Assembly (NCBI GenBank): GCA_023053575.1
Contig: JAKZAP010000014.1
Span: 19,990,938-20,054,937 of the forward strand
Origin: Branchinecta lynchi
Lineage: Eukaryota > Arthropoda > Branchiopoda > Anostraca > Branchinectidae
Direction of reading: 5' to 3'
Length of the DNA: 64,000 nt
The notes under the pieces were generated by a model that had not been told where the DNA came from, did not search any database, and saw only the letters and a program-made list of their open reading frames with translations. The position numbers and the translations under genes were made by a program. Numbering within the stretch: the first letter of the stretch is position 1; the number at the start of each line of letters is the position of its first letter. Below, one piece after another: positions 44,334 through 55,175 of the stretch.

Positions 44334-44337
44334 TTAA

Positions 44338-46220
44338 AAGAACTTTGTAGAGGCTATGTGGCCTTATAGTTTTTGCAATATATTATTAAGATTATTATTA
44401 TTAAAACGTTCCGACATATTTCCGAGTGTGCATACGGAACATCGTAATAGCGAGAGACTAGGTTGTCAGATCAAATTGTCACATATTCAAGTAGCCTAGA
44501 TTCTTACTTGTCAGTGAATTCAGCTCCCACAGCTGAATTCACCGTAAGAAATGTAGAATCTTGGAAAATTCTGTTGGAATGGCCATTGCCTGGCGAACTC
44601 TAAGAAAATAGTAACCACGTAAGAACAGAGGACTCGTCTTGTTAGCTGGATGAAGTGAAGATTAATATTGACGTAAACATATATAATAATATAATAACTC
44701 ATTTATTTCCTTAATAGCATTTACAACTGCAAGCTGCGGATCGTCAACATAACAAATTACGAATCACGACTTCTTGATATTTTTGAATACCTTTCGGTTG
44801 AGTCAATGGGGGGTTTAAGAAGCCGTGGCTTGTCAGTGTTAGCAAGAACAAATAAAAGTGTTAGCTAGTCTTCCCCTTGTGTTCGGTCTGGTCTGGTCTG
44901 GAGTTTCAAAGTCTGGGAAAATAGTCCCGTGGTGGTCAGAAGTTAAACATTTTTTTCCAAAGTTCATCTTCAGTTGACTATTTATATATTAACATAGTAA
45001 GATTGAGCGAAGCGCCACAGGCGAAAGTTTTTGGATCAGCCTTTTTCCTCGCAAACACGAGGGATATCCAAACTAAGACAAGATTTCAAATTTCCAGAGA
45101 AGTCTTCAGAGTAATCTATCTTGCTTAAAAAAGAAACCAACCAATATGACAAACATACTAGATTGAAGCATTGAATAGTTTACATATTGGATAAATAAAT
45201 ATTACTTCACTATTTCAAGTCAAACACATTTTTCTTTTCAAACAAGATCACCTCATTCTAATCTTAGCTTGAATTCCTCGACGTAACTTACAAAATGATG
45301 AAAAAGGTAGAGTTACCAAAGTCAATAGTACGAAAATGCCTTTTCAAAGCAGCTTCAAAACAAAGAAAAGGGAGACAATTTGAACATTTTTGGACACACG
45401 ACTGTTGAAAAAAGCCACTCTTGACTGTCAGGACAGCATGCACATTTCAATTTAACGTGTTTGCGGCAACATGCGAGGTAGTGTAAAAACGAAGTCATGT
45501 ACCCCTCATGTACTTCCCGTACAAAATTTTAGTTTCCCAGGCAAATGACACGTGCTAAAATTTATTAAAGAATACTATAAGAATGCTGACACAGGCGAAA
45601 TTTGTTGATTCGTCTCTTTCGCAAAGTTCAACTATTTCACTTACATGTAATTTGTTCTTTAACTAGCGCAAACCCAAAAGTCCAAAATTCATGTAAATGA
45701 TAAAAGCACGTCAGTTGGCAAGTTTTTATTCGGCAAGTTGATTTCGGCGATTCCCAGTCGAAGAGTCCGGCAAATGGCAATTTATAGAATAGCAAGTCCC
45801 TCTGGGACATGTGCATTTTAGGCAATACTGTTACGACGGTGCCATCTGCACCCTGCACTGCTAACTTCTGCCGCCCTTAGTCAGCGCTACTCCCTTTCCG
45901 TTCAGTATGTTCAATCTTTTATACTGATGTCGCTACTCTTTGTTATTGTATTAACTCATGACTGATCCGGCGGGATGAGTGATCTTCTTCTACACTTCTT
46001 TTCCGGGGTCTCGACCGGCAACAACCCTTTTTACATAAAGATTGTTTCTATGATTTTAGAAGTACTTACCAGTGAGTGAATAAAACCTTTAGTTTATTTT
46101 ACGGACCATAGGTCGTTATTATGAGTCTTGTTTCAAGCTCCTTAGAGTCTGTAAGGCCTAGTGTATGATGGGTGGTTTATAGCCTATTGTGGTTCGGTAC
46201 GCAAACCTTAGGGTGAATCG
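44338..46220. other. unassigned, intron between exons three and four
   Basis: About 1.9 kb of AT-rich sequence in which I identify no repeat family, exon or RNA gene. Open frames on either strand (for example 45637-45858) have no motif I know. Confidence 0.4.
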
Positions 46221-46224
46221 ACTC

Positions 46225-46912
46225 TAAGGTTTGTCGACTTGGGGGTGTTCTTTGACAACGACATGCGATGGACTACACATATGGCCTATCTTTATAAAAT
46301 TGCCAATCAAGCACTTCGGTCTTTCACTCTCCTGAGACGGTTTGGATTTCACAAGAAAAATCTCCTTATATGCTACCTGACATACGTCCGTCCACTACTC
46401 GAATATGGATGCCCGGTATGGAATGCTGGGATCACTCAAGAACAAAGCGACCGACTCGAAGTGTTTCAAAAGAGAGCCTGCAAAATAACTCTTGGATCAA
46501 ATTACATCGACTACAAAAATAGCCTAACAACACTTCAGTTGGTCACTTTGTCCGAAAGACGCCACCAGTTGGTAATGAACTTCGGGATGACGTGCCTAGC
46601 AAGTGAGCAGCACCGCGATATTTTACCTGCTTTCATTGCTCCAAGAACTGACAACCCAGCTACCCGGACATCCCAAAAAAACGCAGGGAAACAAAAACTA
46701 ATTGCCCCACCAACTCACTCATCGGACAGATACCTTAACTCATTTGTGCCATACTTTGTCAAATTTTATAATCAGCTACAGTGACATTTTGTAAATGCAT
46801 CATTTAATTGTATATATAATTCGAGTGTATAAATTTGTTGACAATCCTACGCTATTTTTTGTGAAAACATAAATATTAAGGAAAATAAACATTGATTGAT
46901 TGATTGATTGAC
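46225..46912 (+). pseudogene. LINE C-terminal fragment, second LINE group
   Basis: 181-codon frame beginning LGVFFDNDMRWTTHM in codons before the first Met, then YLTYVRPLLEYGCPVWNAG, RLEVFQKRACKITLG and LVTLSERRHQLVMNFG. This is the RT C-terminal block typical of jockey/CR1-like elements (RP.LEY..PVW, ...QKRA.. I..). The 3' end closes in ATTG repeats at 46890-46912. The catalytic RT part is missing. Confidence 0.88.
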
Positions 46913-46958
46913 CTGGGGCATCCATAATGAACCCGTGAAGTCTCGTGTAGTAGGCCAC

Positions 46959-47262
46959 CCCGATGAAAAATGTGTAGCCTCCGTAGTAGTATGGTAGTAG
47001 TACGAAAACGTTGCATGTAATACTATGTAATAGCAAAGAATACTATCATTTAATGTGCCTCAGACTGGTCTAATCTTATGTAGTAGTATCCAGTAGTATC
47101 CTGTCTTGCCATAGTAGCATCCAGTCTTGCTAATAGTAGCATACAGTAGTATGCAGGAACACGGTAGCCTTGAAGTAGAAGTATGTAGTAGCATCGTTAG
47201 TACTGCATGCAACTTTTTCGCACTACTTCATAGTACTATTTTGAGATAAATTTTTCATCGGG
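46959..47262 (-). mobile_element. R5 MITE-like element, copy 2
   Basis: Ends CCCGATGAAAAATGTGT and AAATTTTTCATCGGG; interior of TAGTAG/TACTAC words. Inverted relative to 6581-6895. Confidence 0.8.
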
Positions 47263-47264
47263 AC

Positions 47265-48461
47265 CAGACGCCCTAGCCTATCCTGACTCCGATAACTGTA
47301 TATATGGACAGTTACCATCGTTTGTCCTGCCTACTACACGCCTCGCCATAACGTCAGGTTGAGAGTGCTTCTTCACATACAGACACAGTCGTCGTATCAA
47401 TATTACCAAAGCCAAGGCGGCTTTAAAAGATTAGGCAAATATCAAGGCTATTAAATTCGGAAACAGGTGGTAGTGGCTGTTTTGTACTTACTCTCCATAT
47501 TTTCAGAGAAGAACTTGTATTCATTTGAAACGAACCAAGACAGACTTGCTATCCGAGCATACCGAGTGGCAGGTCTGTCGAGTCAGTGTGCCGAGCCTGT
47601 GACAGCTGTAACAGGTCATCCATATTCAGAGATTTTAGTTCCTTTTCTTGACAACAGCCTCCAGCGGCATTACGTTCTAGAGATGTAGTACGACGTACTG
47701 TTCTACACCAAGTTATTCAACGATAAATTAAAATTTTAAAGTAAATTGTTGTTTATTTGACGTTGTTATGTTGGTTATAAACTTTGGTTGGGATCCACAT
47801 AAGTTGCCAGCCATCAGTTACCCTCTTTTGCGCATTCGGTATTTTTTTGTGGGATTTCGGGTTGATCTTGCCGTGTGTCGGTGGGTTTGTGGGGCGGGTT
47901 CCCGTCTTGTGGTGACTCATGGAATGGTTAACATTTATTTATCTAATTAGCTATATGTAAAATAGGTTTGTTTTATATTGTACCGGGTTTCTGTCAATCG
48001 ACCTTGTGTCCCCAGATTGACCCTGTATTTCTTATGATTGTGTACAGAAGTGTAATTAAAACCTTGAACCTTGAGGTAAGGAATACGACAAAACATGACG
48101 AACGAACATAACTACATTTCCGACTTGAATTTCAGGATTTTCAGGATTTGTATAGCTTATGTACTAATTGATCATCTTGTAATTTGGGAATGTAGCAAAG
48201 AAAAAATCAAGTGATAGACTTGTCGGTAGAAAACTTGACAAGTGACATGTAGCCATTTCCGGTGTCTCTTTAGTATTAATGATGCGAATTCGCCGAGTCG
48301 CGAGACTGAATTTCTGGGATGAGCAAAAAAGCGGGGAATCCGCTGTAGATTCCCGGTACAACGAAAAGGAAACGCGAGGAATGGACTGAGTGTTTTGATT
48401 ATGTGTGATTTATCTTGTTATTTTTTAACAAACCCACTGAACTTGAACTTGAACTATGGAC
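47265..48461. other. intron sequence with LINE-like 3' ends
   Basis: Two 3'-end-like stretches are visible: about 47960-48078, ending AATTAAAACCTTGAACCTTG, and about 48390-48455, ending AACTTGAACTTGAAC. No coding parts adjoin them. Otherwise unassigned. Confidence 0.4.
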
Positions 48462-48692
48462 TCGGAAAATTTAGCACCTAAAACCTAAGGACAGTGTAGT
48501 TTTTGAAGCTTTGATCAGTCATAGTCGACGGTAGCGAGTACTAAGTTCCTGGGGAAAAAAAAAACGCGGGGACGCCATTTTGCGAGTCCCGAGTGAACGG
48601 TAAGAACAAGCCTATAGAGACTCGGAAATTTAGCACCTAAAACCCATGGACGGTGTAATTTTGGAAGCTCTGACTAGTCGCAGTCAACGGCT
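48462..48692 (+). repeat. direct duplication, about 156 bp apart
   Basis: GACTCGGAAA(A)TTTAGCACC and AAAACC(T/C)A(A/T)GGAC occur at 48462-48535 and again at 48618-48690, each followed by a CAGTC(A/G)ACGG word. Confidence 0.75.
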
Positions 48693-49041
48693 TTTTTGGT
48701 GTCTCTTTAGAATTCATGATAGAATTCATATATCCGTCATCGCGGGATCGACTAAAACGAGGCACGGTACGGCACGACATAGAGGAGGCAAGAGCAAAAA
48801 GAGGAATGAAAACAAAAAAGGGCCCTTTCAGGCTTCTGAGTGAGGGGCAGGAAAAGTGTTCGAACATTTGTCGAACAAGAGAGGAAAAACTCTTTTAGGC
48901 TCTGGAGTTACGAACTCTGAGTTGCTAGTCTGCTTGTACTACTTGCTAATCTCTCTCTATTACTCGTGCCTCCTAGGCCATGCCGTGCCTCTTTAAGTCA
49001 ATCCCAGTCGTCCTTACCGGTGCAAAGAAAACGCCTCTAAC

Positions 49042-49235
49042 CTGATCACTGTATCCCAAAGTGCAGTCGGGTCTTGCGGCAATTGCTGACCTCACGAAAT
49101 TGATACAAGTTCTTTTGAATCGAGAGTAAAACGGGTCATTGCTAGGTATTTCAATCGGCAGACACTGAGGATGTCGGAACTCTGGTGGTAGGGTGAAACC
49201 TAGTGAAGAGCAGCACTCGATACCGGACTCGTTTC
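49042..49235 (-). CDS. heme peroxidase exon three
   Basis: Acceptor CTTCTCTAG, donor GTTAGA (a weaker GT site). Two bases complete the codon split from exon two, then 64 codons read NESGIECCSSLG, HPQCLPIEIPSNDPFYSRF, CINFVRSAIAARPDC and GYSDQ (visible residues about 130-193). The CC pair, the C.PI.IP.(D/N)DP.(F/Y) block and C.NFVRS are standard in arthropod peroxidases and lie between the distal His and the calcium site. It ends in phase 0 and joins exon four as DQ-MNQI. Confidence 0.95.
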
Positions 49236-49307
49236 CTAGAGAAGGTGTCAGCTAGTTAAATTCGTACCAATGATTCTGGGCACTTGAAGGCACTCGACTA
49301 ACAATAG

Positions 49308-49727
49308 TTGCGTTTTTGCTGATACCATGGTATCTGTTACCATGGTCTAAAGTCATTTTTGCAGTTGTCGGGGTATCCGGATACCACGGTCAAAAGGCGT
49401 TCTTGCAGTTATCGTAGTATCTGACCAGTTATCGTGGTATCAGATATTCAGATACTACGGTCCGACCGTGGTAACTGATCGTGGTATCTGAAAAGTCATC
49501 TCACTTTCATCAGATTTTGTCAGATTGGTGAGAAAGAAGCTTAGCACTTATTTATATAACTGGATATCTGTTTTTCTTTTGGGATGACTTCGAAAAGTGC
49601 AATTTCGGCAATAGTCGTTTTTGCAGAGCACCGTGTATTAGATACTACAGTAACTGCAAAAACGACTAATTGGAGATCCAGTTACCGTGGTAACAGATAC
49701 CATGGTATCAGCAAAAACACAACTAAT
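49308..49727. mobile_element. TIR element with ACCATGGTATC ends
   Basis: Left AGTTGCGTTTTTGCTGATAC and right GTATCAGCAAAAACACAACT are inverted, extending through CCATGGTATCTGTTACCA. Flanked by AAT on both sides in my reading. The inner part repeats TACCACGGT/ACCGTGGTA in both orientations. A fragment is at 22455-22515. Confidence 0.8.
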
Positions 49728-49729
49728 GA

Positions 49730-50394
49730 TAATATATAATTATATTTTATTTGTAACCCGCCAAATACACAAGGTGGTAGCGGAGTAAAGAGAATACCGA
49801 ATAACGAGTGGTCAATAGAAAAATACATATATAATATATATACTCACTAACCAAAATAGTAAATAAGGCTACTTAAGTAATTAAAATATAAATAATTTTA
49901 CGAAAAGAAAACAAAAATGGTCAATGACAGGGAAAACCAGATAAACACTACTTAACTAAGAACTAAAAGTAGACGAACGTGTAAAATACGGTACGAACGA
50001 TTTTACATATCGTTCCGTAACATCAGCTGGATAATTTGTTAATTGGAAATCGTTTGATTTGGTTAGTGTACGAGTGATAGGGTCTGTTAATATTTATTTC
50101 AAAAATAAGAAGAAAAATCTTTTATTGTTACGTCCATGTGTATTGGCCTCAGATATAAAAGGAATGAACATCAATTTCGAATCATTGGTATGATGCGGCT
50201 AAACGGTATTGGTTCAGCATGAATTACAGGTAAGACTTTCGGCAGAACAAATTTCATCTAAAAGAACAATTTAAATCTTCGACAATTTAGTGGAAGCTAA
50301 CAAGAAATTTTAACAAAATAGATAGGGAGGTCTCACTTAGCGGCAAGCGATTTCTCAGTGCCTTAGGAAGCTTTCACCAACTTATAACTTTCGG
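49730..50394 (-). mobile_element. LINE-like 3' end, reverse, and unassigned flank
   Basis: 49737-49790 reversed ends in the GGCGGGTTACAAATAAAATA type of LINE tail, as at 29470 and 35690. The remaining sequence to 50394 may be its diverged body, but no peptide motif is readable. Confidence 0.35.
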
Positions 50395-50650
50395 GGCACT
50401 GATGACAGTTACCGGGCCTATGCCGACGACATCTTGCTTATAAGTAAATCTACGAAGGGCATTGAATCAAACTCTGCCAGCTTAAACCTTGAACAAGATT
50501 GGCCTTTCCATGAATGCTAGCAAATGCCAATACGTTTGTTTCAATCACCCTACTTCTCCAGAGAAACCGTCTATAATTATTGGATCTACCGTTATCGTAA
50601 CGGAAGAAACAAGAGCTGAAAGCTCATATGGCACTGAAGCTTTCGGCGAT
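50395..50650 (+). pseudogene. LINE reverse transcriptase fragment and R2 end
   Basis: One frame reads YRAYADDILLISKSTKG, then a frameshift, then GLSMNASKCQYVCFN, matching YVAYADDILLIS and LNLDKCEYICFN of the long LINE. From about 50610 an R2 5' terminus follows (ACAAGAGCTGAAAGCTCATA). Confidence 0.8.
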
Positions 50651-51075
50651 ATTTGCTCAGCTTGACTGGCAAACTCGGCTCGGCCGAAAAGGGGATGACA
50701 AGTTGTAGGTAGAAAACGAAGCGTTGGTGAAGGGAGGAGATTTCTGAAGTTTATAGTCTGGATAAGTATGGTAGAATAAGCACAAGAGGCCCTTTAAGCA
50801 AGAAGTTGTACAGGCTAAATTTTAACCTCTTATGTGGATGAGGACAGTACTGCCATAGTGTTACTTATGTTTCCTCGTCTATAGGCGGGAAGCCGGATTA
50901 CTTTCTGTCCAATTGCTTTTCTTCTGGAAATATTTTCTATTGTTAAAATACTCCAATATTTCTATTTTCGCTGAAGTATATATTCGTTCGTCGTAAGTAA
51001 TGACGTAGCCAGATGTCAATGCTGTCACTATGTAGAAACAGGTTTGTGTTGCAGACAAAAGCATCAAGAACTTAC

Positions 51076-51249
51076 TGAGAGTAAATGTTGGTGTGTGCGT
51101 CAAATCATGGTCCAGGAACTGTCCCCATTGCATCACCATAAGTGTTAGCTCAGGACGTGGGATGTCGAAGTCGGAGACAATCTTTGATGAGATGAAGCGG
51201 GCTGAGGGGAGGGGCTCGCCCGTCAACGACACCCTGGGGCTCCAGATCC
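51076..51249 (-). CDS. heme peroxidase exon two (distal histidine)
   Basis: Acceptor TATTTCGCAG, donor GTAAGT. Two bases complete a Gly codon, then 57 codons read IWSPRVSLTGEPLPSARFIS, then LTLMVMQWGQFLDHDLTHTP (visible residues about 72-128). In WGQFLDHD the Gln, Asp (heme ester), distal His and calcium-binding Asp correspond to myeloperoxidase Gln91, Asp94, His95 and Asp96, so the active-site side is complete. The join with exon one gives DYGDG-IWSP, the usual order before RS.TG.PLP..R. It ends in phase 1. Confidence 0.97.
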
Positions 51250-51483
51250 CTGCGAAATAAATGAGCTGAAAAATGAGAACTTAAAAAGTTTTCCCCCTGA
51301 AGTAATAGAAATACAGTTATGCCCTAGAACTAGCTAGTGTGCTCAGTGGTCAACGTCGTTTGCCCTAGTCCTCATCAGCAACTGAATACTAGTTTCGCAG
51401 TTATTACTTCTTTTTTTTTTACCAGAGACAAGAATAAGGATGCAGGTGCTATTAAAATCTAACCAACAAACAGACACTGAGAA

Positions 51484-51615
51484 ACAAGACCAAAGTTTTC
51501 GATGGGATCATAACAATGCAATATTTATTGGATTTCTAGATCCTACCAATCAGATCTTGAAGACTTACGGTCTTCACCAGGCCCCTTAGACATGTAATTA
51601 TCGATCCCTAACCAA
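51484..51615 (+). repeat. R1 fragment, worn 5' end
   Basis: AACAAGACCAAAGTTTTCGA and GATGGGATC, then diverged sequence ending near ATTATCGATCC. In the intron between exons one and two. Confidence 0.6.
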
Positions 51616-51789
51616 CCCCTGGAAAAGGACACAAAAGGATAACGTAGTGGTGTTTTTTTTTACATACTGCTGCCAAGGCTAATGTAGAGCATGCATGTTT
51701 ACCCACTACATCTCATCTCTAGTCGACGAAAGTCTTTCACTTTACAAAGATGGACCTACATCAAATGTTGGAGCTTACTTAAACAGACA

Positions 51790-53215
51790 ATGAAGTTAAA
51801 CCTGGAAGCAATGCAGACGATCATGGCCGCCCACTCGCCCAGATGAAGTCGCTCACGGCCCAATTCACTCCGTTGGCTCAGACCCTCCAGGCAAAACAGA
51901 GCCTCGTTTTTGTTGCACGCTGCAGGTCCACCTCTCAGCCGCTTCGGGACTGATACTTTCTACAGACTTTTTTGCACCGCACGGCTCCCGAGAAAGACGG
52001 CAGCGCTTCTCGAGAATGTCGGACTTGCTCACCGACCAAGTCCGTGCTTCCCAGCAAGGTACTCAACCATGAAGATAATGAATCCAAAAACGTATACTGT
52101 GCAAAAGCAAAGAAGCTGCAGCAGTGATGCGGCAGCGCTATTGCAGCATAACCGAGGCTCAGGCAGTGGCTGATAATGCTCCAGTCGCTGCCACAGACGC
52201 AACTATCCAACTCGGCAAGTAGAACGAAGGAGCTGACATTGATACGCACTTGACAAAGTTTGAAAGAGTGGCAACGCAGAACAATTGGGAAACACCACAT
52301 GGGTAGTACGACTGCAAGCAGTGCTCTCCGGGAAGGCTGCCGAAGCCATTGCTCTTGTTCCACTGCCTGAAAGCAGTCATTACGATCGCGTGAAGGAGGC
52401 TGTTCTAGGAAGGTTTCAAGTCACCCCTTAGACATATCAACATTGGTTCGGAACTACAACCAAGGAGGGTGACCAGTCATTTCCCGATTTTGGTAGCAAG
52501 CTGGAACAGCTGATGCTCAAATGGCTCGGGTATGGAGGCTATACGACAATCAACGCTGCAGGGACGCTCAGAATATATATCGAATCGATTCTAAGTAAAC
52601 TGGTAGTCACGTAGTACATGATGTCCGTTCAAAGTGAACCGCTTCGTATTCGACTGCGAGAACACCAAGATCCTACTTTGGCCGCGGTTACCAGGCTATC
52701 AGAGAATCTCTGCATTGCCAGAAAGGACGAAAGAGAATCTGCCAGAGCCACAGGAGCTACTAAGAGCGTGTTCCATCCTACTTCCCGTAGTTACTACGCA
52801 TGACGTCACGAATTCTGTTTTTTTGCCGTCAAGGCTGGAACGATTTTTCTATTTTCCAGCAGGATCTCACGCCAGGGGCCAATCCGACCAATCACGTTAC
52901 AGAGATGCGTAGTTACTACGCTCCCGAGCATGGTAAGCAAATAGTAACTATTAGTTACTATTTCGACAAGGTTGGAACGGTCAGCGTAGTAACTTTTCGT
53001 GAGGATGGAACGGAAATAGTAACTAATAGTAACTATTGTTAGAAGGGTGGAACATGCTCTAAATTGGTGAGTCAGAAGCTAGACCGTCGATGGAAAGAAG
53101 GGAGGACTAACGAGCCAACAAGTTCAAAAACTGTGCAAGCGCGACCAGACAAGTGGAATAGAAACTTCGAAGGGCCATGTTGTCGGTGCGGTAAGAAGGG
53201 CACAGAGCATTTTCG
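51790..53215 (+). pseudogene. Ty3/gypsy-like gag relic, interrupted
   Basis: A + strand coding trace with several stops: FERVATQNNWE-type, AAEAIALVPLPESSHYDRV, QSFPDFGSKLEQLMLKWLG and RLREHQDPTLAAVTRLSE, the capsid pattern of gypsy gag. After the 52764-53059 insertion it continues to a basic stretch and a worn zinc knuckle (CRCGKKGTEH, final Cys replaced by Tyr). A LINE fragment takes over at 53216. No pol or LTR is visible. It lies in the peroxidase intron between exons one and two. Confidence 0.75.
52764..53059 (+). mobile_element. TIR element, GAGCGTGTTCCA family, copy 5, inside gag
   Basis: 296 bp, ends GAGCGTGTTCCATCCT and GGGTGGAACATGCTC, flanked by TAA on both sides (52761-52763 and 53060-53062). 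It splits the gag relic; the coding trace on the two sides is in the same frame once the element and one TAA are discounted, which dates the insertion after gag arrival. Confidence 0.92.
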
Positions 53216-53660
53216 TGGGCGATACAGGAAAGACATCCTCGGGTCATTGTTCACCACTGTTGCTTTACCTCATGTTCTTTTTGCTGCAACAATCGTAGAA
53301 AATTTTCGAATTTGCGACATATCTGCTATTAAAATTTCATATTTCAAATTTTCCAAATTTATCCCACGGTTCCCTATTTCTTTCAGTAATTCGCAGTTGG
53401 TTTCCAATTTTAAAGTAAAAGACCCAGCTCTAATTTTGAGGAAAAAGATGACCAACTTTTATAAAAAAGCTTTGGTAGCCCTCCAAACCCACAACCTGAT
53501 AGTGCGTACATAATTGTAACTTAGTTGTCGACATCGTGTGAATTTCTCATAGTATTTATGTGTTAATGAATGGACCATATGGTTTAGGCATAGTACTTTT
53601 TTATACATTATTTTGTACTCCTCAGTTCTGAGGGAAATAAATGAATAGATAAATAAATAT
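53216..53660 (+). pseudogene. LINE C-terminal fragment and 3' end
   Basis: Reads YRKDILGSLFTTVALPHVLF, ISYFKFSKFIPRFPISF and VKDPALILRKKMTNF to a stop at 53513. The 3' part closes with GAGGGAAATAAATGAATAGA and further AAAT units. The same tail recurs at 56800-56930. Confidence 0.8.
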
Positions 53661-54338
53661 TACGAAGGAGGCTTCAGATGTGATGGAAGAAACGACGGTA
53701 GGCCTGTTCTTTTGAACATCAAAGTTCAGAGCAGCTTATTATCGGCGCCTTGTACTTGGATGTTGTACTTGTTCAGTCTGAAGTGTACTTTTTCCGCACC
53801 TTGAACTTGGCACCTATTCAGAACGCGAGCTGTTCAGCTCTGAAGAAAAACTAACGTTGGTGGAGGACATTGAGTCATGAATACCGAATCGTTGACGACA
53901 CCACGATCTGGGTCCAGGACGAAATCCACCTCCTCCGGTGGCGACGGAAAACTCCAATATGTTCAAGTCTAATTTCAGGGTATTCGGCCATGATTTTTTT
54001 TTTCCTCCATGACCTTTTTCCAGTGAGGGAGAGGGATGGGGGCAAGTGCCGTCCTAGTCAGGGAGTCTTTGCCCAGTGCAGTGTCAGGTGATCAGCTTGC
54101 CCCAAAACCTGTGCCTAGGCATTGGTGTGAACAGCGATGCTAGGCACGCGCCCTAAACATCTGTGCTTGGCTAGGCATGCTTGTGAACGGGGCTTAACCG
54201 CTAGATGCACTTTCCCCGAAGTTCGCCTTATCCTCGTACTGGGTGCCATCATGTCTTTCTGCACATCCAACACACCAAAACCCCCCAAATTAGATCTCAC
54301 CTGACAAGTTCTGACGGAAGGAACCTTTTGGAACTTAC
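53661..54338. other. peroxidase intron, unassigned
   Basis: Directly follows exon one on the minus strand. The open frame across the exon-one donor (to 54115) is intronic read-through. No repeat family was recognised. Confidence 0.4.
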
Positions 54339-54550
54339 CGTCTCCGTAGTCCGGATCGGCCAGCCGATTGAATGCCGTTCTCGACTTCCCCATCAGTGGG
54401 TTGAAAAGATTGTTGCAAGAGCCATCTATCGTCCGATATTTCGCGTCCAGGTTGCAAGTTGGTGGTCGGGGACAGACTGCATCAAGGTCGGTGTTCCTGA
54501 TGGTAAATTTGGAAAGACCCAAACCAGCTTCGGCCGGTCGAAGGTTGAAC
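54339..54550 (-). CDS. heme peroxidase, first visible exon
   Basis: Acceptor TTTTTTTAAG, donor GTAAGT. One base completes a codon from an unseen earlier exon, then 70 codons read FNLRPAEAGLGLSKF, CPRPPTC, KYRTIDGSCNNLFNP and FNRLADPDYGD (visible residues about 1-70), ending in phase 1. YRTIDG.CNN....G....F.RL..P.Y.DG marks the start of the animal heme peroxidase catalytic domain. The pre/propeptide and signal peptide must be in one or more exons upstream (higher coordinates); I could not identify them. This exon enters mid-frame, so it is not the start of the protein. Confidence 0.96.
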
Positions 54551-55175
54551 CTTAAAAAAAATTTAGCAGAGTTTTAATTTAAATACAGACTAAAGAAGAC
54601 GTATGAGTGTTTGGACGTTAGACAACGTTAGACCGTGCATATTTCCATAAATGTAATTTTGCACAGAGTTGATGACCCATAGTAGTTCCTCAAGGAATCC
54701 CAAGAAGACCCGGTTGGGAGTTTTGGCTTTAATCAATTACAACGCAGAAATACGACCAGGATTTACCCACCAGAGTTCCTACAGTTTCATCGTGCAGCTG
54801 AAAGATCTCAACTTTTCGACAAGGAACTGATGACGGTGGGGAAAACCCTGGTAAGATTCTCAGTCCGGGAGTACTCAACCCTTGATTGTCGACGATCTCT
54901 GTCGACGACCAGCCCCAGGTGCCAGTTTTGTTAAACTATGACGTACCGCTGTTTATTTTTTTTTACCGAAAAGCTGAAGTCGTAGTTTACAACACCGTCG
55001 AATACTATCCTTACTCTCAATGGAGTTATTTTGTCTCGTTCTGGTATTTGTTTTTGGTCATCGGAAATGATCTCAATCTTCGTAAAAAAAAAAGGACAAA
55101 AACCTCTCTGATTTTGACATAGCTGATCAGCATGTCTTCTTACCCCTAAATCGAACATATAATCATCTTCAAATA
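54551..55175. other. flank of first visible exon; short R1 scrap
   Basis: 55125-55165 carries the R1 internal phrase CAGCATGTCTTCTTACCCCT. No peroxidase leader exon was recognised here. Confidence 0.4.

Noticed and set aside
51935..52363. 142-codon minus-strand frame
   Set aside because: Antisense shadow of the gag relic, which reads on the + strand with clear capsid motifs.
54115..54338. Read-through of peroxidase exon one past its donor
   Set aside because: A consensus GTAAGT follows 54339 and the peptide after it departs from the family.
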